This document shows positions 50,758-62,900 of a stretch of DNA of 64,000 nucleotides, piece after piece (the first letter of the stretch is position 1; each line of letters starts with the position of its first letter). A model generated the notes under the pieces. The model did no database searches. It was not told the DNA's origin and saw only the letters and a program-made list of their open reading frames with translations. The DNA is from Hydractinia symbiolongicarpus (Eukaryota; Cnidaria; Hydrozoa; Anthoathecata; Hydractiniidae). Location: NCBI RefSeq assembly GCF_029227915.1, contig NC_079876.1, positions 7,504,001 through 7,568,000 of the forward strand, read 5' to 3'. The position numbers were made by a program, and so were the translations under genes.

Positions 50758-52970
50758 CCGTATAGTCAAAAGTATACAAAGAAAGTACCCAGGGAGTAAA
50801 CTCATTTCCCAAACGATTATTTAAATTATTATTTCACCACTAAAGCCCATGAGACTTGTAGTTTTTAAAAATGTTTTCATTTTTGATGAGACGCTGAATA
50901 AAAGAAGTTTAATCGCCGGCAAACGAAAACCCGCGATTTCCCGTAAATCACGGACTCGGCCCGTATAGTCAAAAGTATACAAGGAAAGTACCCAGTGAGT
51001 AAACTCATTTCCCGAACGAATTTTTAAATTATTTTTTCACCACTAAAACGCATGAGACTTGTATTTTTCAAAAATGTTTTCATTTTTGATGAGACGCTGA
51101 GTAAAAGAAGTTTAATCCCTGGTAAACCAAAACCTGCAATTTCCCGTAAATCCCGGACTCGGCCCGTATAGTCAAAAGTATACAAAGAAAGTACCCAGGG
51201 AGTAAACTCATTTTCCGAACGATTTTTTAAAATATTTTTTCACCACTAAAACGCATGAGACTTGTAGTTTTCAAAAATGTTTTCAATTTTGATGAAACGC
51301 TGAATAAAAGAAGTTTAATTGCCGGCAAACGAAAACCTGCGATTTCCCGTAAATCCCGGACTCGGCCCGTATAGTAAAGAAAGTACCCGGGATGTAAACT
51401 CATTTCCCGAACGATTTTTTAAATTATTATTTCACCACTAAAACCCATGAGACTTATAGTTTTTAAAAATGTTTTCATTTTTGATGAGACGCTGAATAAA
51501 AGAAGTTTAATCGCCGGCAAACGAAAAGCCGCCATTTCCCGTAAACCCCGGACTCGGCCCGTATAGTCAAAAGTATACAAAGAAAGTACCCAGGGAGTAA
51601 ACTCATTTTCCGAACGATTTTTTAAATTATTTTTTCACCACTACAACGCATGAGACTTGTAGTTTTAAAAAATGTTTTCATTTTTGATGAGACGCTTAAT
51701 GAAAGAGGTTTAATCGACGGCAAACGAAATCCCGCGATTTCCCGTAAATCCCGGGCTTGGCCCGTATAGTCGAATGTATACAAAGAAAGTACCCAGGGAG
51801 TAAACTCATTTCCCGAACGATTTTTTAATTTTTTTTTTCACCACTAAAACGCATGAGACTTGTAGTTTTCAAAAATGTTTTGATTTTTGATGAGACGGTT
51901 AATGAAAGAAGTTTAATCGCCGGCAATCGAAAACCCGCGATTTCCTGTAAATCCCGGGCTTGGCCCGTATAGTCGAATGTATACAAAGAAAGTACCCTGT
52001 GAGTAAACTCATCTCCAAAACGATTTTTTAAATTATTTTTTCACCACTAAACGCATGAGACTTGTAGTTTTCAAAAATATTTTCATACTTGATGGGACGC
52101 TGAATACAAGAAGTTTAATCGCCGGCAAACGAAAATCCGCGATTTCCCGTAAATCCCGGACTCAGCCCGTGTAATTAAAAGTATACAAAGAAAGTACCCA
52201 GGGAGTAAACTTATTTCCCGAACGATTTTTTAAATTATTTTTTCACCACTAAAACGCATGAGACTTGTAGTTTTCAAAAATGTTTTTATTTTTGATGAGA
52301 CGCTGAATAAAAGAAGTTTAATCGCCGGCAAACGAAAACCCGCCATTTCCCGTAAATCCCGGACTCGACCGGTATAGTCAAAAGTATACAAAGAAAGTAC
52401 CCAGGGAGTAAACTCATTTCCCGAACGATTTTTTAATTTTTTTTTCACCACTAAAACGCATGAGACTTGTAGTTTTCAAAAATGTTTTGATTTTTGATGA
52501 GACGGTTAATGAAAGAAGTTTAATCGCCGGCAATCGAAAACCCGCGATTTCCCGTAAATCCCGGGCTTGGCCCGTATAGTCGAATGTATACAAAGAAAGT
52601 ACCCTGTGAGTAAACTCATTTCCCGAACGATTTTTTAAATTATTTTTTCACCACTAAAACGCATGAGACTTGTAGTTTTCAGAAATGTTTTCATTTTTGA
52701 TGAGACGCTTAATGAAAGTGGTTTAATCGCCAGCAAACGAAAACCCGCGATTTCCCGTAAATCCCGGGCTTGGCCCGTATAGTCGAATGTATACAAAGAA
52801 AGTACCCTGTGAGTAAACTCATCTCCAAAACGATTTTTTAAATTATCTTTTCACCACTAAAACGCATGAGACTTGTAGTTTTCAAAAATGTTTTCATTTT
52901 TGATGAAACGCTGAATAAAAGAAGTTTAATCGCTGGCAAACGAAAACCCGCCATTTCCCGTAAACCCCGG
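50758..52970 (-). repeat. Higher-order block E, copy 2
   Basis: Shorter copy of 47940-50750, lacking one 395-bp dimer and one monomer. Private change AAAAGCCGCC near 51525. Its right part belongs to the larger duplication with 60.0-64.0 kb. Confidence 0.75.
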
Positions 52971-55500
52971 ACTCGACCGGTATAGTCAAAAGTATACAAA
53001 GAAAGTACCCAGGGAGTAAACCCATTTCCCGAAAGATTTTTTATATTATTTTTTACCACTAAACGCATGAGACTTGTAGTTTTCAAAAATATTTTCATAT
53101 TTGATGGGACGCTGAATACAAGAAGTTTAATCGCCGGCAAACGAAAATCCGCGATTTCCCGTAAATCCCGGACTCAGCCCGTGTAATTAAAAGTATACAA
53201 AGAAAGTACCCAGGGAGTAAACTTATTTCCCGAACGATTTTTTAAATTATTTTTTCACCACTAAAACGCATGAGACTTGTAGTTTTCAAAAATGTTTTTA
53301 TTTTTGATGAGACGCTGAATAAAAGAAGTTTAATCGCCGGCAAACGAAAACCCGCCATTTCCCGTAAACCCCGGACTCGACCGGTATAGTCAAAAGTATA
53401 CAAAGAAAGTACCCAGGGAGTAAACCCATTTCCCGAAAGATTTTTTATATTATTTTTTACCACTAAACGCATGAGACTTGTAGTTTTCAAAATTATTTTC
53501 ATATTTGATGGGACGCTGAATAAAAGAAGTTTAATCGCTGGCAAACGAAAATCCGCGATTTCCCGTAAATCCCGGACTCGGCCCGTATAATCAAAAGTAT
53601 ACAAAGAAAGTACCCAGGGAGTAAACTCATTTCCCGAACGATTTTTTAAATTATTTTTTCACCACTAAAACGCATGAGACTTGTAGTTTTTAAAAATGTT
53701 TTCATTTTTGATGAGACGCCTAATGAAAGATGTTTAATCGCCGGCAAACGAAATCCCGCGTTTTCCCGTAAATCCGGGGCTTGGCCCGTATAGTCGAATG
53801 TATACAAAGAAAGTACCCGGGGAGTAAACTCATTTCCCGAACGATTTTTTAAATATTTTTTTCACCACTAAAACGCATGAGACTTGTAGTTTTCAAAAAA
53901 GTTTTCATTTTTGATGAAACGCTGAATAAAAGAAGTTTAATCGCTGGCAAACGAAAACCCGCGATTTCCCGTAAATGCCGGCTTGGCCCGTATAGTCAAA
54001 AGTATACAAAGAAAGTACCCAGGGAGTAAACTCATTTCCCGAACGATTTTTTAAATTATTTTTTCACCACTAAAACGCATGAGACTTGTAGTTTTCAAAA
54101 ATGTTTTCATTTTTGATGAGACGCTGAATAAAAGCAGTTTAATCGCCGGCAAACGAAAACCTGCGATTTGCCGTAAATCCCGGACTCGGCCCGTATAGTC
54201 AAAAGTATACAAGGAAAGTACCCAGGGAGTAACCTCATTTCCAGAACGATTTTTTAAATTATTTTTTCACCACTAAAACGCATGAGACTTGTAGTTTTCA
54301 AAAATGTTTTCATTTTTGGTGAGACGCTGAATAAAAGAAGTTTAATCGCCGGCAAACGAAAACCTGCGATTTCCCGTAAATCCCGGACTCGGCCCGTATA
54401 GTCAAAAGTATACAAAGAAAGTACCCAGGGAGTAAACTCATTTCCCAAACTATTATTTAAATTATTATTTCACCAGTAAAGCCCATGAGACTTGTAGTTT
54501 TTAAAAATGTTTTCATTTTTGATGAGACGCTGAATAAAAGAAGTTTAATCGCCGGCAAACGAAAACCCGCGATTTCCCGTAAATCCCGGACTCGGCCCGT
54601 ATAGTCAAAAGTATACAAGGAAAGTACCCAGTGAGTAAACCCGTTTCCCGAACGAATTTTTAAATTATTTTTTCACCACTAAAACGCATGAGACTTGTAG
54701 TTTTCAGAAATGTTTTCATTTTTGATGAGACGCTTAATGAAAGTGGTTTAATCACCGGCAAACGAAAACCCGCGATTTCCCGTAAATCCCGGGCTTGGCC
54801 CGTATAGTCGAATGTATACAAAGAAAGTACCATGTGAGTATACTCATTTCCAAAACGATTTTATAAATTATCTTTTCACCACTAAAACGCTTGAGACTTG
54901 TAGTTTTCAAAAATGTTTTCATTTTTGATGAGACGCTGAATAACAGAAGTTTAATCGCCGGCAAACGAAAACCCGCGACTTCCCGTAAATCCCGGACTCG
55001 GCCCGTATAGTCAAAAGTATACAAAGAAAGTACCCAGGGAGTAAACTCATTTCCCGAACGATTTTATAAATTATTTTTTCACCACTAAAACGCATGAGAC
55101 TTGTAGTTTTCAAAGATGTTTTCATTTTTGATGAGACGCTTAATAAAAGAAGTTTAATCGCCGGCAAACGAAAACCTGCGATTTCCCGTAAATCCCGGAC
55201 TCGGCCCGTATAGTCAAAAGTATACAAAGAAAGTACCCAGGGAGTAAACTCATTTCCCAAACGATTATTTAAATTATTATTTCACCACTAAAGCCCATGA
55301 GACTTGTAGTTTTTAAAAGTGTTTTCATTTTTGATGAGACGCTGAATAAAAGAAGTTTAGTCGCCGGCAAACGAAAACCCGCCATTTCCCGTAAATCCCG
55401 GACTCGGCCCGTATAGTCAAAAGTATACAAGGAAAGTACCCAGTGAGTAAACTCATTTCCCGAACGAATTTTTAAATTATTTTTTCACCACTAAAACGCA
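51100..55500 (-). repeat. Long-range duplication F, copy 1
   Basis: Corresponds to about 60000-64000. Measured offsets are 8896 bp (51624 to 60520), 8694 bp (52838 to 61532 and 53242 to 61936) and 8491 bp (54631 to 63122, 55261 to 63752). The steps of 202-203 bp are single-monomer gains or losses. Confidence 0.75.
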
Positions 55501-56590
55501 TGAGACTTGTAGTTTTCAGAAATGTTTTCATTTTTGATGAGACGCCTAATGAAAGTGGTGTAATCGCCGGCAAACGAAAACCCGCGATTTTCCGTAAATC
55601 CCGGGCTTGGCCCGTATAGTTGAATGTATACAAAGAAAGTACCCTGTGAGTAAACTCATTTCCAAAACGATTTTTTAAATTATTTTTTCACCACTAAAAC
55701 GCTTGAGACTTGTAGTTTTCAAAAATGTTTTCATTTTTGATGAGACGCTGAATAAAAGAAGTTTAATCGCCGGAAAACGAAAACCCGCCATTTCCCGTAA
55801 ACCCCGACTCGGCCCGCATAGTCAAAAGTATACAAAGAAAGTACCCAGGGAGTAAACTCATTTCCGAACGATTTTTTAAATTATTTTTTCACCACTAAAA
55901 CGCATGAGACTTGTAGTTTTCAAAAATGTTTTCATTTTTGATGAGACGCTGAATAAAAGAAGTTTAATCGCCGGCAAACGAAAACTTGCGATTTCCCGTA
56001 AATCCCGGACTTGGCCCGTATAGTCAAAAGTATACAAAGAAAGTACCCAGGGAGTAAACTCATTTCCCAAACGATTATTTAAATTATTATTTCACCACTA
56101 AAGCCCATGAGACTTGTAGTTTTTAAAAATGTTTTCATTTTTGATGAGACGCTGAATAAAAGAAGTTTAATCGCCGGCAAACGAAAACCCGCGATTTCCC
56201 GTAAATCCCGGACTCGGCCCGTATAGTCAAAAGTATACAAGGAAAGTACCCAGTGAGTAAACTCGTTTCCCGAACGAATTTTTAAATTATTTTTTCACCA
56301 CTAAAACGCATGAGACTTGTAGTTTTCAGAAATGTTTTCATTTTTGATGAGACGCTTAATGAAAGTGGTTTAATCACCGGCAAACGAAAACCCGCGATTT
56401 CCCGTAATTCCCGGGCTTGGCCCGTATAGTCGAATGTATACAAAGAAAGTACCATGTGAGTAAACTCATTTTCAAAACGATTTTTTAAATTATCTTTTCA
56501 CCACTAAAACGCTTGAGACTTGTAGTTTCCAAAAATGTTTTCATTTTTGATGAGACGCTGAATAACAGAAGTTTAATCGCCGGCAAACGA
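55261..56590 (-). repeat. Higher-order block G, copy 1 (offset 2230 bp)
   Basis: Matches 57491-58820 with a constant offset of 2230 bp (55261 to 57491, 55876 to 58106, 56541 to 58771). Also related at shorter range: 54.4-55.2 kb matches 56.1-56.9 kb at about 1622 bp, identified by the GCGACTTCCCG and TTTTCAAAGATG variants. Confidence 0.75.
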
Positions 56591-57490
56591 AAACCCGCGA
56601 CTTCCCGTAAATCCCGGACTCGGCCCGTATAGTCAAAAGTATACAAAGAAAGTACCCAGGGAGTAAACTCATTTCCCGAACGATTTTATAAATTATTTTT
56701 TCACCACTAAAACGCATGAGACTTGTAGTTTTCAAAGATGTTTTCATTTTTGATGAGACGCTTAATAAAAGAAGTTTAATCGCCGGCAAACGAAAACCTG
56801 CGATTTCCCGTAAATCCCGGACTCGGCCCGTATAGTCAAAAGTATACAAAGAAAGTACCCAGGGAGTAAACTCATTTCCGAACGATTTTTTAAATTATTT
56901 TTTCACCACTAAAACGCATGAGACTTGTAGTTTTCAAAAATGTTTTCATTTTTGATGAGACGCTGAATAAAAGAAGTTTAATCGCCGGCAAACGAAAACC
57001 TGCGATTTCCCGTAAATCCCGGACTTGGCCCGTATAGTCAAAAGTATACAAAGAAAGTACCCAGGGAGTAAACTCATTTCCCAAACGATTATTTAAATTA
57101 TTATTTCACCACTAAAGCCCATGAGACTTGTAGTTTTTAAAAATGTTTTCATTTTTGATGAGACGCTGAATAAAAGAAGTTTAATCGCCGGCAAACGAAA
57201 ACCCGCGATTTCCCGTAAATCCCGGACTCGGCCCGTATAGTCAAAAGTATACAAGGAAAGTACCCAGTGAGTAAACTCGTTTCCCGAACGAATTTTTAAA
57301 TTATTTTTTCACCACTAAAACGCATGAGACTTGTAGTTTTCAGAAATGTTTTCATTTTTGATGAGACGCTGAATAAAAGAAGTTTAATCGCCGGCAAACG
57401 AAAACCCGCGACTTCCCGTAAATCCCGGACTCGGCCCGTATAGTCAAAAGTATACAAAGAAAGTACCCAGGGAGTAAACTCATTTCCCAA

Positions 57491-58820
57491 ACGATTATTT
57501 AAATTATTATTTCACCACTAAAGCCCATGAGACTTGTAGTTTTTAAAAGTGTTTTCATTTTTGATGAGACGCTGAATAAAAGAAGTTTAGTCGCCGGCAA
57601 ACGAAAACCCACCATTTCCCGTAAATCCCGGACTCGGCCCGTATAGTCAAAAGTATACAAGGAAAGTACCCAGTGAGTAAACTCATTTCCCGAACGAATT
57701 TTTAAATTATTTTTTCACCACTAAAACGCATGAGACTTGTAGTTTTCAGAAATGGTTTCATTTTTGATGAGACGCTTAATGAAAGTGGTGTAATCGCCGG
57801 CAAACGAAAACCCGCGATTTCCCGTAAATCCCGGGCTTGGCCCGCATAGTCGAATGTATACAAAGAAAGTACCCTGTGAGTAAACTCATTTCCAAAACGA
57901 TTTTTTAAATTATCTTTTCACCACTAAAACGCTTGAGACTTGTAGTTTTCAAAAATGTTTTCATTTTTGATGAGACGCTGAATAAAAGAAGTTTAATCGC
58001 CGGAAAACGAAAACCCGCCATTTCCCGTAAACCCCGACTCGGCCCGCATAGTCAAAAGTATACAAAGAAAGTACCCAGGGAGTAAACTCATTTCCGAAGG
58101 ATTTTTTAAATTATTTTTTCACCACTAAAACGCATGAGACTTGTAGTTTTTAAAAATGTTTTCATTTTTGATGAGACGCTGAATAAAAGAAGTTTAATCG
58201 CCGGCAAACGAAAACCTGCGATTTCCCGTAAATCCCGGACTCGGCCCGTATAGTCAAAAGTATACAAAGAAAGTACCCAGGGAGTAAACTCATTTCCCAA
58301 ACGATTATTTAAATTATTATTTCACCACTAAAGCCCATGAGACTTGTAGTTTTTAAAAATGTTTTCATTTTTGATGAGACGCTGAATAAAAGAAGTTTAA
58401 TCGCCGGCAAACGAAAACCCGCGATTTCCCGTAAATCCCGGACTCGGCCCGTATAGTCAAAAGTATACAAGGAAAGTACCCAGTGAGTAAACTCGTTTCC
58501 CGAACGAATTTTTAAATTATTTTTTCACCACTAAAACGCATGAGACTTGTAGTTTTCAGAAATGTTTTCATTTTTGATGAGACGCTTAATGAAAGTGGTT
58601 TAATCACCGGCAAACGAAAAGCCGCGATTTCGCGTAAATCCCGGGCTTGGCCCGTATAGTCGAATGTATACAAAGAAAGTACCATGTGAGTAAACTCATT
58701 TCCAAAACGATTTTTTAAATTATCTTTTCACCACTAAAACGCTTGAGACTTGTAGTTTTCAAAAATGTTTTCATTTTTGATGAGACGCTGAATAAAAGAA
58801 GTTTAATCGCCGGCAAACGA
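57491..58820 (-). repeat. Higher-order block G, copy 2
   Basis: Copy of 55261-56590. Small differences include AACCCACCATTTCC near 57607 and CGAAGGATTTT near 58095. It ends beside the unique 191-bp monomer at 58.9 kb. Confidence 0.75.
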
Positions 58821-58879
58821 AAACCCGCCATTTCCCGTAAACCCTGGACTCGGCCTGCATAGTCAAAAGTATACAAAGA

Positions 58880-59070
58880 AAGTACCCAGGCAGTAAACTC
58901 ATTTCCCGAACGATGTTTTCACCACTATAACGCATGAGACTTGTAGTTTTCAAAAATGTTTTCATTTTTGATGAGACGCTGAATAAAAGAAGTTTAATCG
59001 CGGGCAAACGAAAACCTGCGATTTCCAGTAAATCCCGGGCTCGGCCCGTATAGTCAAAAGTATACAAAGA
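58880..59070 (-). repeat. Unique 191-bp monomer with hinge deletion
   Basis: CGAACGATGTTTTCACC at about 58907-58923 replaces the usual AT-rich hinge, a loss of 12 bp. I found no second copy, so this is a private deletion not yet spread by duplication. Confidence 0.8.
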
Positions 59071-59999
59071 AAGTACCCAGGGTGTAAACTCATTTCCCGA
59101 ACGATTTTTTAAATTATTATTTCACTACTAAAGCCCATGAGACTTGTAGTATTTAAAAATATTTTCATTTTTGATGAGACGCTGAATAAAAGAAGTTTAA
59201 TCGCCGGCAAACGAAAACCCGCGATTTCCCGTAAATCCCGGCTTGGCCCGTATAGTCAAAAGTATACAAAGAAAGTACCCAGGGAGTAAACTCATTTCCC
59301 GAACGATTTTTTAAATTATTTTTTCACCACTAAAACGCATGAGACTTGTAGTTTTCAAAAATGTTTTCATTTTTAATGAGACGCTGAATAAAAGCAGTTT
59401 AATCGCCGGCAAACGAAAACCTGCGATTTGCCGTAAATCCCGGACTCGGCCCGTATAGTCAAAAGTATACAAGGAAAGTACCCAGGGAGTAACCTTATTT
59501 CCAGAACGATTTTTTAAATTATTTTTTCACCACTAAAACGCATGAGACTTGTAGTTTTCAAAAATGTTTTCATTTTTAATGAGACGCTGAATAAAAGAAA
59601 TTTAATCGCCGGCAAACGAAAACCTGCGATTTCCCGTAAATCCCGGACTCGGCCAGTATAGTCAAAAGTATACAAAGAAAGTACCCAGGGAGTAAACTCA
59701 TTTCCCAAACGATTATTTAAATTATTATTTCACCACTAAAGCCCATGAGACTTGTAGTTTTTAAAAATGTTTTCATTTTTGATGAGACGCTGAATAAAAG
59801 AAGTTTAATCGCCGGCAAACGAAAACCCGCGATTTCCCGTAAATCCCGGACTCGGCCCGTATAGTCAAAAGTATACAAGGAAAGTACCCAGTGAGTAAAC
59901 TCATTTCCCGAACGAATTTTTAAGTTATTTTTTCACCACTAAAACGCATGAGACTTGTAGTTTTCAAAAATGTTTTCATTTTTGATGAGACGCTGAATA

Positions 60000-62900
60000 A
60001 AAGAAGTTTAATCGCCGGCAAACCAAAACCTGCAATTTCCCGTAAATCCCGGACACGGCCCGTATAGTCAAAAGTATACAAAGAAAGTACCCAGGGAGTA
60101 AACTCATTTTCCGAACGATTTTTTAAAATATTTTTTCACCACTAAAACGCATGAGACTTGTAGTTTTCAAAAATGTTTTCAATTTTGATGAAACGCTGAA
60201 TAAAAGAAGTTTAATCGCCGGCAAACGAAAACCTGCGATTTCCCGTAAATCCCGGACTCGGCCCGTATAGTAAAGAAAGTACCCGGGATGTAAACTCATT
60301 TCCCGAACGATTTTTTAAATTATTATTTCACCACTAAAACCCATGAGACTTATAGTTTTTAAAAATGTTTTCCTTTTTGATGAGACGCTGAATAAAAGAA
60401 GTTTAATCGCCGGCAAACGAAAACCCGCCATTTCCCGTAAACCCCGGACTCGGCCCGTATAGTCAAAAGGATACAAAGAAAGTACCCAGGGAGTAAACTC
60501 ATTTTCCGAACGATTTTTTAAATTATTTTTTCACCACTACAACGCATGAGACTTGTAGTTTTAAAAAATGTTTTCATTTTTGATGAGACGCTTAATGAAA
60601 GAGGTTTAATCGACGGCAAACGAAATCCCGCGATTTCCCGTAAATCCCGGGCTTGGCCCGTATAGTCGAATGTATACAAAGAAAGTACCCAGGGAGTAAA
60701 CTCATTTCCCGAACGATTTTTTAATTTTTTTTTCACCACTAAAACGCATGAGACTTGTAGTTTTCAAAAATGTTTTGATTTTTGATGAGACGGTTAATGA
60801 AAGAAGTTTAATCGCCGGCAATCGAAAACCCGCGATTTCCCGTAAATCCCGGGCTTGGCCCGTATAGTCGAATGTATACAAAGAAAGTACCCTGTGAGTA
60901 AACTCATTTCCCGAACGATTTTTTAAATTATTTTTTCACCACTAAAACGCATGAGACTTGTAGTTTTCAGAAATGTTTTCATTTTTGATGAGACGCTTAA
61001 TGAAAGTGGTTTAATCGCCAGCAAACGAAAACCCGCGATTTCCCGTAAATCCCGGGCTTGGCCCGTATAGTCGAATGTATACAAAGAAAGTACCCAGGGA
61101 GTAAACTCATTTCCCGAACGATTTTTTAATTTTTTTTTTCACCACTAAAACGCATGAGACTTGTAGTTTTCAAAAATGTTTTGATTTTTGATGAGACGGT
61201 TAATGAAAGAAGTTTAATCGCCGGCAATCGAAAACCCGCGATTTCCCGTAAATCCCGGGCTTGGCCCGTATAGTCGAATGTATACAAAGAAAGTACCCTG
61301 TGAGTAAACTCATTTCCCGAACAATTTTTTAAATTATTTTTTCACCACTAAAACGCATGAGACTTGTAGTTTTCAGAAATGTTTTCATTTTTGATGAGAC
61401 GCTTAATAAAAGTGGTTTAATCGCCAGCAAACGAAAACCCGCGATTTCCCGTAAATCCCGGGCTTGGCCCGTATAGTCGAATGTATACAAAGAAAGTACC
61501 CTGTGAGTAAACTCATTTCCAAAACGATTTTTTAAATTATCTTTTCACCACTAAAACGCATGAGACTTGTAGTTTTCAAAAATGTTTTCATTTTTGATGA
61601 GACGCTGAATAAAAGAAGTTTAATCGCCGGCAAACGAAAACCCGCCATTTCCCGTAAACCCCGGACTCGACCGGTATAGTCAAAAGTATACAAAGAAAGT
61701 ACCCAGGGAGTAAACCCATTTCCCGAAAGATTTTTTATATTATTTTTTACCACTAAACGCATGAGACTTGTAGTTTTCAAAAATATTTTCATATTTGATG
61801 GGACGCTGAATAAAAGAAGTTTAATCGCCGGCAAACGAAAATCCGCGATTTCCCGTAAATCCCGGACTCAGCCCGTGTAATTAAAAGTATACAAAGAGAG
61901 TACCCAGGGAGTAAACTTATTTCCTGAACGATTTTTTAAATTATTTTTTCACCACTAAAACGCATGAGACTTGTAGTTTTCAAAAATGTTTTTATTTTTG
62001 ATGAGACGCTGAATAAAAGAAGTTTAATCGCCGGCAAACGAAAACCCGCCATTTCCCGTAAACCCCGGACTCGACCGGTATAGTCAAAAGTATACAAAGA
62101 AAGTACCCAGGGAGTAAACCCATTTCCCGAAAGATTTTTTATATTATTTTTTACCACTAAACGCATGAGACTTGTGGTTTTCAAAATTATTTTCATATTT
62201 GATGGGACGCTGAATAAAAGAAGTTTAATCGCTGGCAAACGAAAATCCGCGATTTCCCGTAAATCCCGGACTCGGCCCGTATAATCAAAAGTATACAGAG
62301 AAAGTACCCAGGGAGTAAACTCATTTCCCGAACGATTTTTTAAATTATTTTTTCACCACTAAAACGCATGAGACTTGTAGTTTTTAAAAATGTTTTCATT
62401 TTTGATGAGACGCTTAATGAAAGAGGTTTAATCGCCGGCAAACGAAATCCCGCGTTTTCCCGTAAATCCGGGGCTTGGCCCGTATAGTCGAATGTATACA
62501 AAGAAAGTACCCAGGGAGTAAACTCATTTCCCGAACGATTTTTTAAATATTTTTTTCACCACTAAAACGCATGAGACTTGTAGTTTTCAAAAAAGTTTTC
62601 ATTTTTGATGAAACGCTGAATAAAAGAAGTTTAATCGCCGGCAAACGAAAACCCGCGATTTCCCGTAAATGCCGGCTTGGCCCGTATAGTCAAAAGTATA
62701 CAAAGAAAGTACCCAGGGAGTAAACTCTTTTCCCGAACGATTTTTTAAATTATTTTTTCACCACTAAAACGCATGAGACTTGTAGTTTTCAAAAATGTTT
62801 TCATTTTTGATGAGACGCTGAATAAAAGCAGTTTAATCGCCGGCAAACGAAAACCTGGGATTTGCCGTAAATCCCGGACTCGGCCCGTATAGTCAAAAGT

